Shown here piece by piece: positions 54,495 through 61,017 of a stretch of DNA of 61,017 bases. A program made the position numbers and the translations under genes. The notes under the pieces are model-generated. The model worked only from the letters and a program-made list of their open reading frames with translations. It made no database searches and was not told the origin of the DNA. Positions within the stretch are counted from its first letter, which is position 1. Every line of letters begins with the position of its first letter. Origin of the DNA: Deinococcus aestuarii (GTDB lineage Bacteria > Deinococcota > Deinococci > Deinococcales > Deinococcaceae); the NCBI RefSeq assembly GCF_018863415.1, contig NZ_JAHKSN010000028.1, forward strand, positions 1-61,017. Reading direction: 5' to 3'.

Positions 54495-54947
54495 ATGGAT
54501 GATCTGCTGACCTCCCGCCTCTGTACCGCGCTGATGCGGATCGGCACCAAGATGGCGACCGGCTTCGACCAGCACTTCGCCGCGCTCGGTCTCACGCAGG
54601 CCCAGTTCCGCCTGTTGCTCGCCATCTGGGAGGAGGGAGGAGCACAGGGCATCGCCCCCTCGGTCCTGGCCGACCACCTGCTGATCGAACGCGCCACCGT
54701 CTCCGTCCTGGGGAACGCGCTGGTGGAACGCGGCCTGATCGAGCGCCGCCCCGGTGAGGACCGCCGTTCTCACCGGCTCGCCCTCACCCGGGAAGGAGGG
54801 GACCTGCTCCAGCGTGCTGTTCCGCGCGCCGTCGGCCTGGCCGATTACACGCTCGGCACTATCGAAGCCACGCAACTTCTCGCGTTGCGTGAACAACTCG
54901 GTCTCATCGAGGCCAGGTTGCGGGACTACACCCCACCGGAGGAATGA
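54495..54947 (+). CDS. MarR-family transcriptional regulator
   Basis: The 150-residue protein has a winged helix (LTQAQFRLLLAIWEEGGAQGIAPSVLADHLLIERATVSVLGNALVERGLIERRPGEDRRSHRLALTREGGDLL) flanked by dimerisation helices, as in MarR proteins. ATG 54495 lies 9 bases after TATAAA and has no Shine-Dalgarno, suggesting a nearly leaderless mRNA. CTAAC...CTAAC boxes overlap this region and may be its operator. It overlaps the following membrane protein gene (ATGA), which is its likely target. Confidence 0.88.
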   Translation: MDDLLTSRLCTALMRIGTKMATGFDQHFAALGLTQAQFRLLLAIWEEGGAQGIAPSVLADHLLIERATVSVLGNALVERGLIERRPGEDRRSHRLALTREGGDLLQRAVPRAVGLADYTLGTIEATQLLALREQLGLIEARLRDYTPPEE

Positions 54948-55471
54948 CCATGCCCGAAGTTGTTCACGCCCTTCTGCGCGCGGCACACATCGTCTTTGGA
55001 ATGGGGGGCTTCCTCCTCGGCGCCTTCGCCATCTTCCTGCCCAAGTTCGGCCGGAACTCGCGCTGGCACCGTCTGATCGGCCGGGGGTACACCGTGAGCA
55101 TGGTGGGCATGGGCCTCCTGTCCCTCCCCCTCTCGCTGCGGCAGGGGAATTGGCTCCTGCTCACCATCGGCGTGCTGATCCTGTTCTGGGTGCTGGGCGG
55201 CTGGGGGGCGTTGCGCCGTTCGTTGCGGGCGCGCTCAGAGGGACAGGCGGAAGCGGCTGGCCTGTGGCTCCGCCGTCACATCAACCTGATGGGCTCGTCG
55301 TACATCGCGGCGTGGACGGCCTTTCTGGTCAACGTCCAGCCGCTTGGGGACGGCGCGGTGCTGTTCGCCCTCTACATCGCCGTGCCGTCCATCGTGGGCA
55401 GCGTCGCCATCGGGCAGGCGATGGCAAGGCAGGCCCGCCCACGGCGGGTCCTGAACGCAGCGGTGGAGTGA
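54944..55471 (+). CDS. DUF2306-like small membrane protein
   Basis: The 175-residue protein has about five membrane segments (HALLRAAHIVFGMGGFLLGAFAIFL, WLLLTIGVLILFWVLGGWGAL, INLMGSSYIAAWTAFLVN, VLFALYIAVPSIVGSVAIGQAMA) and conserved His residues in SRWHRLIGRGYTVSM and RRHINLMG, a pattern of the DUF2306 group. The function is unknown. It is translationally coupled to the MarR gene. Confidence 0.75.
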   Translation: MTMPEVVHALLRAAHIVFGMGGFLLGAFAIFLPKFGRNSRWHRLIGRGYTVSMVGMGLLSLPLSLRQGNWLLLTIGVLILFWVLGGWGALRRSLRARSEGQAEAAGLWLRRHINLMGSSYIAAWTAFLVNVQPLGDGAVLFALYIAVPSIVGSVAIGQAMARQARPRRVLNAAVE

Positions 55472-55554
55472 CCTCACCGAACACGTCAAAGTCAGCCCGC
55501 GCCTCTCAAGTCCTGGCGGGCCTCAAACGCCCGGGAAACTTCAAGGAGGAGACC

Positions 55555-56097
55555 ATGAGTATCAAGACGTTCCTGCTTCAACAATTCGAGACGGAGCATC
55601 AGGTGTTTCTGATGGCCTTGCAGGAAATCCCGGAGGAGAGGTTTTCGCTCCGTTCTCCCTGTGGTGGACATTCGGCCGCCTGGATCGCCCTGCACATCCT
55701 CGACTGGACCCGCCTCTACCTCCCGGAAGAACAAGGGGGTGGGCCGAAGGCGAAGTATGCCTACCTCGGGTGGGAGAACGAACCCTGGACCCAGGCCCTT
55801 CAGGGGGAAACGGCGGTCAACGAGGCGAGTCCACAAGGCCTTGTTCTGACGGCGCTTGAAGCGGCCTTAGCACAATCCCGCGAGGGGTACTCACGCCTTC
55901 CCGAGCAGGCGTTCGCGCCGGAGTACCGGATGCAAACCCCATTTGGTGAGCGGGCGCTCAGTGACTTGCTGGCGCGTCAGTTGCGGCACATCGCCTACCA
56001 CCGGGGTCAGGTGGTGTTGCTCCAACGCCAGTGGGAGGGAACGCCGTCCTCTCCTCAGCCCGCGGAACACCCGAAGAACTCCGCGGGGCCTCGGTGA
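55555..56097 (+). CDS. DinB-family protein
   Basis: The 180-residue protein is a DinB/YfiT-type four-helix bundle. The putative metal His residues are in SAAWIALHILDWTRLYLPEE and ARQLRHIAYHRGQVVLLQRQW (HxxxH). The family is expanded in Deinococcus and often stress-induced; biochemical roles include thiol transferases, but none can be assigned here. ATG 55555 follows TTCAAGGAGGAGACC, a strong ribosome site. The last 20 residues are Pro-rich and probably unstructured. Confidence 0.88.
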   Translation: MSIKTFLLQQFETEHQVFLMALQEIPEERFSLRSPCGGHSAAWIALHILDWTRLYLPEEQGGGPKAKYAYLGWENEPWTQALQGETAVNEASPQGLVLTALEAALAQSREGYSRLPEQAFAPEYRMQTPFGERALSDLLARQLRHIAYHRGQVVLLQRQWEGTPSSPQPAEHPKNSAGPR

Positions 56098-56236
56098 AGT
56101 CTCCTGGGGTGTTCCGGTCGCGGATCGCCACGGCGTGTGTCACGGGAAGAGGGCGTTCCAGACGCTCTTTTCCCTGGCCTACCGCAGTTCGCCAGTGGGG
56201 TGTAGGTTGTCCTGGACACCGCCGCGCCGCTGGTGA

Positions 56237-56353
56237 CGGGTTAGAGAGGTCGGACCGGCAGGCGCGCACGGTGCTGACGCCGCGGTTGGCGTGTTCGAGA
56301 TCGGCCGGGAACGCGCGGACCCCTTCCTCAAGTGTTCCCTTGACGGCTGTCAT
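56237..56353 (-). pseudogene. Tyrosine recombinase N-terminal fragment
   Basis: A leftward frame with a GGAGAAAGG site starts at ATG 56353 and reads VRAFPADLEHANRGVSTVRACRSDLS, which resembles the SAM-like N-terminal domain of phage-type integrases (TxxxYxxDL). After about 40 codons similarity ends and the frame runs into the antisense of the DinB gene. The rest of 56098-56556 shows nothing. Confidence 0.35.
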
Positions 56354-56556
56354 CCTTTCTCCAAGCCGTTCCGCCAATAGGTGTGAAGCAGAGGGCTTCA
56401 GACAGTGGACCTGCGGCTCGTGTTCATCACTCGTCCTCTCAACACTTTCTCCTCCAAGGCTTCTTACCGGAGGAATGTCGTCATTGTCGTGATAGGACAA
56501 GGCCCGGAAATCTTGGCGTGATCAGGACGGGCGCGTGCAGAATGTTGGCCTGTCTC

Positions 56557-57141
56557 TCAGGCGTGGCGCAGGGCGGGCAGCAGGACCTGATCGACCACGC
56601 GCAGGATCAGGGGATCGTCCACGGGCAGACCGAGGGCCGCCGCACGGTGAAAGGCGATCCCCGGAAAGACCTCAGCGAGGATGCCGAGGTCCACGCCTGC
56701 CGGGACCAGGCCCCTGGCGGCAGCGCGGGTCAGCACATCGCTGAACAGCCGGTCCACGGGGGAGCCCAGCGCCGCCCGCGCGGCGGACCGTAACTCCAGG
56801 TCGTGTCTGGCCGCCGTGTGCAGGCTGGTCAGCACCTGTTGGCTGCGGCCATCCTCCTGGAGGTACGCCCGCCCGCACGCCAGGAGGTCCTCCCGCAGGT
56901 CCCCGGTGTCCGGGATCTCGGGCACTGGGAAGAGTTCCTGGGCCGCCGCGATCACGAGCGCCAGCTTGCCCGGCCAGCGCCGGTAGATCGTTGCCTTGCT
57001 CGATCCACAACGCCGGGCCACGGCGTCACAGGTCAGCCGCTCGTAGCCCTCCTCGATCAGGAGGTCCTGCGTGGCCCGCAGTAGGGCGGCTCGAACGCCC
57101 GTGTCCAGCGGGCGACCGGCAGGGCGTGGGGAGGCCGTCAT
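56557..57141 (-). CDS. TetR-family regulator
   Basis: The 194-residue protein has an N-terminal helix-turn-helix (ALLRATQDLLIEEGYERLTCDAVARRCGSSKATIYRRWPGKLALVIAAA) and a C-terminal effector domain of the TetR_C type (LTSLHTAARHDLELRSAARAALGSPVDRLFSDVLTRAAARG). I start at ATG 57141. It is divergent from a cupin-epoxide hydrolase-VOC gene row, with two palindromes in the shared region. It probably represses that row and itself. Confidence 0.9.
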   Translation of the reverse strand: MTASPRPAGRPLDTGVRAALLRATQDLLIEEGYERLTCDAVARRCGSSKATIYRRWPGKLALVIAAAQELFPVPEIPDTGDLREDLLACGRAYLQEDGRSQQVLTSLHTAARHDLELRSAARAALGSPVDRLFSDVLTRAAARGLVPAGVDLGILAEVFPGIAFHRAAALGLPVDDPLILRVVDQVLLPALRHA

Positions 57142-57164
57142 GCTTGACAGCATAGCATTCCATA

Positions 57165-57200
57165 CGATACGGTTCCGTATCGAAACTATTTCGTTTCGAT
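57165..57200. promoter_or_regulatory. Twin overlapping palindromes, TetR operator
   Basis: CGATACGGTTCCGTATCG (57165-57182) is an 8-bp perfect inverted repeat around TT. ATCGAAAC and GTTTCGAT (57179-57200, 6-base spacer) form a second one, sharing four bases with the first. They lie between the TetR gene and the cupin gene. Confidence 0.75.
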
Positions 57201-57252
57201 ATAGGACGGTCCGACCTTCACGGAGGGGCGTTCGTCTTGAAGGAGAAGCGCC

Positions 57253-57789
57253 ATGAACGAGCAGGTCCGCGCCACACCCTCCCTCACCACCCTTCAGGAC
57301 GCCCCCGCGTACTGGCAGGTCGGCATCCTGTGGGCCATGCTCACCACCGGGGAGCAGACGGGAGGAACGTACTCCCTGATATGGGAACTGTGCCCCCGCG
57401 GCTCTGGTCCCACACCCCACTTCCACGACCAGGACGAGCAGTTCTACGTTCTGGAGGGCGAGATCACCTACCTGGCGGACGGCCAGGAACTCCGGGCCAC
57501 GGCAGGATCGTTCGTCCTGATTCCGCGGGGCACGGTCCACTCCTTCCGGGTGGATTCCGAGACGGCGACCCTGCTCAACTCCTACACCCCGGCGGGCTTC
57601 GAGCGGGTGATCACCGAACTGGGCGAACCCGCCGGGGCGCGCACCCTCCCGCCGCCCCATCCGCACCCTCCGGTCAGTCCCGATCAGATGGAAAAGGCCC
57701 AGCAGCTTTTCCGGGAAGTCGGCATGCACCTCGTCCACGGGCCGGACGTGCTGCGCGAAGACCGGGCCGCTGAGACCACCAGCGGCTGA
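57253..57789 (+). CDS. Cupin-domain protein, quercetinase-like
   Basis: The 178-residue protein has a complete cupin metal site: His56, His58 and Glu62 in TPHFHDQDEQFYVLEGE and His96 in PRGTVHSFRV. The pattern fits quercetin 2,3-dioxygenase-like cupins or related metal-dependent oxygenases; the substrate is unknown. GAAGGAGAAGCGCC precedes ATG 57253. It is the first gene divergent from TetR and likely under its control, with epoxide hydrolase next. Confidence 0.85.
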   Translation: MNEQVRATPSLTTLQDAPAYWQVGILWAMLTTGEQTGGTYSLIWELCPRGSGPTPHFHDQDEQFYVLEGEITYLADGQELRATAGSFVLIPRGTVHSFRVDSETATLLNSYTPAGFERVITELGEPAGARTLPPPHPHPPVSPDQMEKAQQLFREVGMHLVHGPDVLREDRAAETTSG

Positions 57790-57828
57790 CGCGCCGCCCC
57801 ATTCACCCCATCTCTCCCCGGAGGCCGG

Positions 57829-59001
57829 ATGACCACTTCCATCGAACCGACGACCCTGATCGAACCGTTTCACCTCGCCATTCCCGAGGAACACCTCGCC
57901 GATCTGCGCGCCCGTCTGGCCCGGACCCGCTGGCCGGAACAGGAAACCGTGCCCGACACCAGCCAGGGCCCCCAGTTGGCGAAGGTTCAGGCGCTGATCG
58001 AGCACTGGCAGCACCGCTACGACTGGCGACGCTGCGAAGCCCTGCTCAACGGCCTGGGCCAGTTCCGCACCACCATCGACGGGCTGGACCTTCATTTCCT
58101 GCACGTCCGCTCGCCCGAGCAAGGCGCGCTGCCCCTGCTCATGACGCACGGCTGGCCCGGTTCGGTGCTGGAGTTCCGCAAGGTGGTCGGCCCGCTCACC
58201 GACCCGGCGGCCCACGGGGGCGACCCTCGGCAGGCCTTTCACCTGGTCATCCCCTCGCTGCCCGGCTTCGGGTTCTCGGGGAAGCCGACCGGGACCGGCT
58301 GGGGGGTCCCGCGCATTGCCCGGGCCTGGATCACCCTGATGGACCGCCTCGGCTATGGGCGCTGGGGGGCCCAGGGCGGGGACTGGGGCAGCGCGGTCAC
58401 CGCGGCCATCGGGCGCCTGGCCCCGGCGGGATGTGTGGGGCTGCACTTCAACTTCGTGATGTTCCAGCCGACCCCGCAGGAGGTAGCCGAGGCGACCCCG
58501 GAAGAACAGGCGATGATCGCCAGCGCCCGGTATTACGCGGACGTGCTCTCCGGCTATGCCAAGGAGCAGGCCACGCGCCCGCAGACCATCGGGTACTCGC
58601 TCGCAGATTCCCCGGTGGGGCTGGCGTCGTGGATCTACGCGATGTCTCAGGACGTGTCCGACAGCGGGGGGAACGCGGAGGCGGTGTTCAGCCTCGACGA
58701 GCTGCTCGACGACATCATGCTCTACTGGCTGCCCAGCACCGGTGCCTCGTCTGCGCGGCTGTACTGGGAAGCGGCGCAGGCCGGAAGGGCGGGACCACCC
58801 TCTCCCGAGAAGATCACCGTTCCGGCGGGGTTCAGCATGTTTCCCCGCGAGATCATCCGCACGTCAAAGCGCTGGGCCGAACGCCGCTACAGCCACGTCA
58901 TCCACTTCAACGAGCTGGACCGGGGCGGGCACTTCGCGGCGCTGGAGCAGCCGGAGCTGTTCGTTCAGGAAGTGCGGGCGAGTTTCAGCCACGTCCGCTG
59001 A
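57829..59001 (+). CDS. Epoxide hydrolase (alpha/beta hydrolase, EHN type)
   Basis: The 390-residue protein has the N-terminal epoxide-hydrolase domain (FHLAIPEEHLADLRARLARTRWPEQE) and an alpha/beta hydrolase core: oxyanion HGWPGS, nucleophile Asp185 in GGDWGSAV and the general-base His368 in RGGHFAALEQPE. It opens epoxides to diols. It lies 39 bases after the cupin gene and belongs to the same presumed TetR-controlled group. Length and active-site residues are normal for the microsomal-type family. Confidence 0.9.
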   Translation: MTTSIEPTTLIEPFHLAIPEEHLADLRARLARTRWPEQETVPDTSQGPQLAKVQALIEHWQHRYDWRRCEALLNGLGQFRTTIDGLDLHFLHVRSPEQGALPLLMTHGWPGSVLEFRKVVGPLTDPAAHGGDPRQAFHLVIPSLPGFGFSGKPTGTGWGVPRIARAWITLMDRLGYGRWGAQGGDWGSAVTAAIGRLAPAGCVGLHFNFVMFQPTPQEVAEATPEEQAMIASARYYADVLSGYAKEQATRPQTIGYSLADSPVGLASWIYAMSQDVSDSGGNAEAVFSLDELLDDIMLYWLPSTGASSARLYWEAAQAGRAGPPSPEKITVPAGFSMFPREIIRTSKRWAERRYSHVIHFNELDRGGHFAALEQPELFVQEVRASFSHVR

Positions 59002-59072
59002 TCCCAGCCGCTGACGCGGGGGAACAGTGTCTCCGCGTCGGCCCCACCTTCTTCTAAGGAGCACCTGTTCTG

Positions 59073-59471
59073 ATGATCACCTCTGACTTTCCCGTCCCCC
59101 TCCGCATGGACGGCCTGAGCCTGCCCGTCGCCGACGTGGCGGTGTCCGTCGCCTTTTACACCCGGCTGGGCTTCAGCGTCGAACTCACCGACCCCTCGGG
59201 CAAGGGCTTCGCGCTTCTCAGGATCGACGGCGGGACCATCGGCCTCCAGCGGCACAAGGGCGAGGACGCGCCGAGGGTCCGCGACGGCATCCACGTGGAG
59301 CTGAGCACCGGGGACCTGGACGGCCTGTACGCCTGGATGCAACAGGCGGGCATCCCGGTCGAGAAACCGCCGCATGACCGGCCCTGGGAGCGGGTGATGG
59401 TCCTGCGCGACCCGGACGGCTTCCGGGTGGAGGTCTCCCAGGGCGAGCGCGGGCGCAACCGTCCGCAATAG
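59073..59471 (+). CDS. VOC-family (glyoxalase-like) protein
   Basis: The 132-residue protein has the beta-alpha-beta-beta-beta repeats of the vicinal oxygen chelate fold (LSLPVADVAVSVAFYTRLGFSVEL, LLRIDGGTIGLQRHKG, HVELSTGDLDGLYAWMQQAGIP, RVMVLRDPDGFRVEVSQ). Members include dioxygenases, glyoxalases and antibiotic-resistance proteins; no specific function can be assigned. CTAAGGAGCACC precedes ATG 59073. It is the last gene of the cupin-epoxide hydrolase row. Confidence 0.87.
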   Translation: MITSDFPVPLRMDGLSLPVADVAVSVAFYTRLGFSVELTDPSGKGFALLRIDGGTIGLQRHKGEDAPRVRDGIHVELSTGDLDGLYAWMQQAGIPVEKPPHDRPWERVMVLRDPDGFRVEVSQGERGRNRPQ

Positions 59472-60413
59472 GACGGCCCGACTCCTCACTGGGCGAGGGT
59501 CGGGGCGGCGTGCGACCCGCGGTGCTCCTCCAGTTCCTGCACGGTAAAGCGGGCCACGTCGATGTGGGTCGCCTGCCGACCCCCGGCGGGGTCGAACCAC
59601 CCCTCACAAGGAAAGCACGGCTCCGGCCAGCCGCAGACCGGGGAGGTATCCGCGGTCCGCCACCAGAACCCCGCCGTTCGTCTCCGGATGCAGAACGTCG
59701 GGAACGTTCCGGGCCGGGGCAGCGGCCTCTTTGCCGGAATTTTGCCGCGTAGAAAGCACCCTCCGCGCCCTGCCTTCCTCTGCGGCGGTGCGGGAGGCTG
59801 CTCCACCTCTGGTGGGTCAGCTCCGTGGTCCCCCGGGTCACGTCCTCCACCGGGCCAGGGTTCAGTCGGTGGAGCCGCACCACGTGGCCGGTCAGGGCCG
59901 TGCGGGTCACGGTGACGGTCCGCTCGCCCGCCCAGTGCGCCCGGGTCCGGGAGGTGGAGTCGGCGGGTACCCGCGACTGGTCACCCATCAGGGAGAGGCG
60001 GGCGACGTTGGGTTCGTCGTGGCTGTCCCCTCGCCGCCGACCGAGGCGGAGGGGCACCACCCCGTCGGGAGCCGGGGCGTCCTGGGCCCGGGTCTTCTTC
60101 CCGGCCGGACCGTACACGCGCCGAGAACCGGGTGGGGGAGAGGAGGGGGCGGCTCACGGTGGAGAGAGGGTCACCGCACGTTCTCCAGTGCCCCTACACC
60201 GCTCAGGGCGTGGAGCACCCCGGGGTGGAGCCAAGACCCGGGAATCCTCCCCGGGGGAGACCAGGGGCGCCCGGCCGCACCCTTGCCACCTGACGATCAC
60301 GAGCAGCCGATGGAGACGCCGCACGTCCCTTCCGTTGAAGTGGGCGGGTCCACCCCCGGGCCTCCTGTGGGGCCCAACCCTCCGCCCGCGGCGCGCCGGT
60401 CCGCGCCCCGGGG
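59472..60413. other. Decayed region with unassigned protein-like pieces
   Basis: A leftward piece (about 59486-59620) ends FDPAGGRQATHIDVARFTVQELEEHRG, and another (about 59790-60050) reads VARLSLMGDQSRVPADSTSRT...VVRLHRLNPGPVEDVTRGTTEL. They look like parts of one or two genes broken by frameshifts, but I recognise no family. Nothing intact was found. Confidence 0.4.
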
Positions 60414-60899
60414 TCAGCCCCCCTCGAGCGGGCGGAAGTCGAACTCCTGGACACGCGTTCCGAAGAGGGTCTGGAACAAGCTCCGGGCCAGGTCGACGGC
60501 GAGCTGCTGCACCTCGACCTGCTTGCTCTCCTGCGCGTCCAGATAGAGCACCGTGGGAAAGGTGGACAGGTAGAGCAGCAGCTCGCTGTACATCTGCTTG
60601 TCGGCGTCGCCGAGGTCCGCGAAGCCGGGGCTGGAGGCGAGCGCCAGGGCCATCTTGCGCCGGAAGTTGCCCACATAGTCCACCTTCCCGCCAAGTTGGC
60701 CTGGCTTCGCCTCCAGCGCGTGCCCCGGCTGGGCGAGGGCCACCTGGTACAGCGAGGCGAAGGCGTAGCCCAGGCTGCGGGCCACGTTGTCCACCGGCAA
60801 CTCCACCTCGGGATGCCGCCCCATCGAGTCCCGCGCCAGGCCGATCAGGTTGCGGGCGAGTTCGGCGCTTGCCCGCGCCTCCGCCTGTCCGCCCTGAGA
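60414..60899 (-). pseudogene. DUF6683-like hypothetical protein, cut by an IS
   Basis: The frame encodes a helical protein (SAELARNLIGLARDSMGRHPEVELPVDNVARSLGYAFASLYQVAL, FRRKMALALASSPGFADLGDADKQMYSELLLYLSTFPTVLYL). The DNxAxxxxYAxxxxY pattern and the LASSPxFxxLxDxxKQxxxE segment recall DUF6683-type proteins; that match is tentative. Codons before about 60899 belong to the end of an IS, so the native start is lost. An internal ATG (60824) could still make a 136-residue fragment. Confidence 0.55.
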
Positions 60900-60917
60900 G
60901 CGTGTTTGAAAAGGGTG

Positions 60918-61017
60918 TCAGCAGGGATCAAGACGGCGAAGCATGAGGCGAATATTGGCGAGATAGCACCAGGCTTCGGTGGTCTGAGGTCGTCCCTCGA
61001 AGTCTCTGCTCAGCCGA
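60918..61017 (-). mobile_element. IS5-like transposase, C-terminal end (partial)
   Basis: The leftward frame reads RLSRDFEGRPQTTEAWCYLANIRLMLRRLDPC and ends at the TGA complementary to 60918-60920. This is the conserved C-terminus of an IS5-family transposase. The IS end is near 60898 (GAGCGTGTTTGAAAAGGG is a likely terminal inverted repeat). Most of the element lies beyond the window. It interrupts the gene at 60414-60899 and differs from the IS at the left edge. Confidence 0.7.

Noticed and set aside
57142..58446. Extended N-terminus for the TetR protein on the minus strand
   Set aside because: It runs antisense through the cupin and epoxide hydrolase genes and across the operator; ATG 57141 gives a normal TetR start.

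Overview
The window reads as accessory DNA of a Deinococcus species, most likely a plasmid or megaplasmid. It is very GC-rich and codes mostly with G or C at third positions. Several genes have typical Deinococcus character: a secreted Dps2-type protein, a Deinococcus-style RepA with ParA/ParB, a DinB-family protein, an MRJP/yellow-type protein and promoters that place the -10 box just ahead of a start codon. No rRNA, tRNA or CRISPR array was seen. IS5-like transposase ends occur at both edges.

Layout. 1-4.1 kb: IS end, broken TetR regulator, half a type III polyketide synthase, Dps2, and a response regulator with a kinase that has lost its ATPase domain. 4.1-7.9 kb: riboflavin operon ribD-ribE-ribBA-ribH behind an FMN riboswitch. 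8.3-10 kb: divergent CstR-like repressor and persulfide dioxygenase-rhodanese gene sharing a palindromic operator. 10.4-21.1 kb: SorC-type regulator, then a purine island (xdhA-xdhB-xdhC-guaD, a purine permease and a probable 8-oxoguanine deaminase). 21-24 kb: small repeat, decayed HAD and SDR genes, MRJP-family gene. 24.3-32.4 kb: second molybdenum region with a PaoABC-like aldehyde oxidoreductase, a Tat-type SDR, an FdhF-like molybdopterin oxidoreductase and a small helical partner. 32.4-38.6 kb: gene fragments around a large PAS/GAF histidine kinase, an orphan antitoxin-like gene, two cupin proteins and a truncated substrate-binding protein.

39.4-43 kb is the replicon core: an AT-rich segment, ten phased 16-bp iterons, repA, an inverted iteron, parA, parB and an 18-bp palindrome at the parB stop codon. 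43-47 kb is mostly relics (Usp, SARP, serine recombinase) with an intact rhodanese and a cyclophilin lipoprotein. 47.3-49.2 kb holds an RNA-repair pair (RNA ligase and HD-Pnk). 49.5-52.5 kb is a second partition cassette (short ParA plus ribbon-helix-helix protein) with TACTGCA-type repeats and a wrecked AlbA_2/Schlafen-like gene. 53-61 kb holds a RecB/Cas4-like PD-(D/E)XK gene, MarR plus membrane protein, DinB, TetR with divergent cupin, epoxide hydrolase and VOC genes, then an IS-interrupted gene.

How it fits together. The region looks like a composite replicon: two partition systems of different type lie about 8 kb apart and many genes between functional blocks are truncated or frameshifted. 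The intact blocks are coherent metabolic or stress modules: flavin synthesis, two flavin- and molybdenum-dependent hydroxylase systems, sulfide handling, purine and possibly oxidised-purine salvage, iron/DNA protection and RNA end repair.
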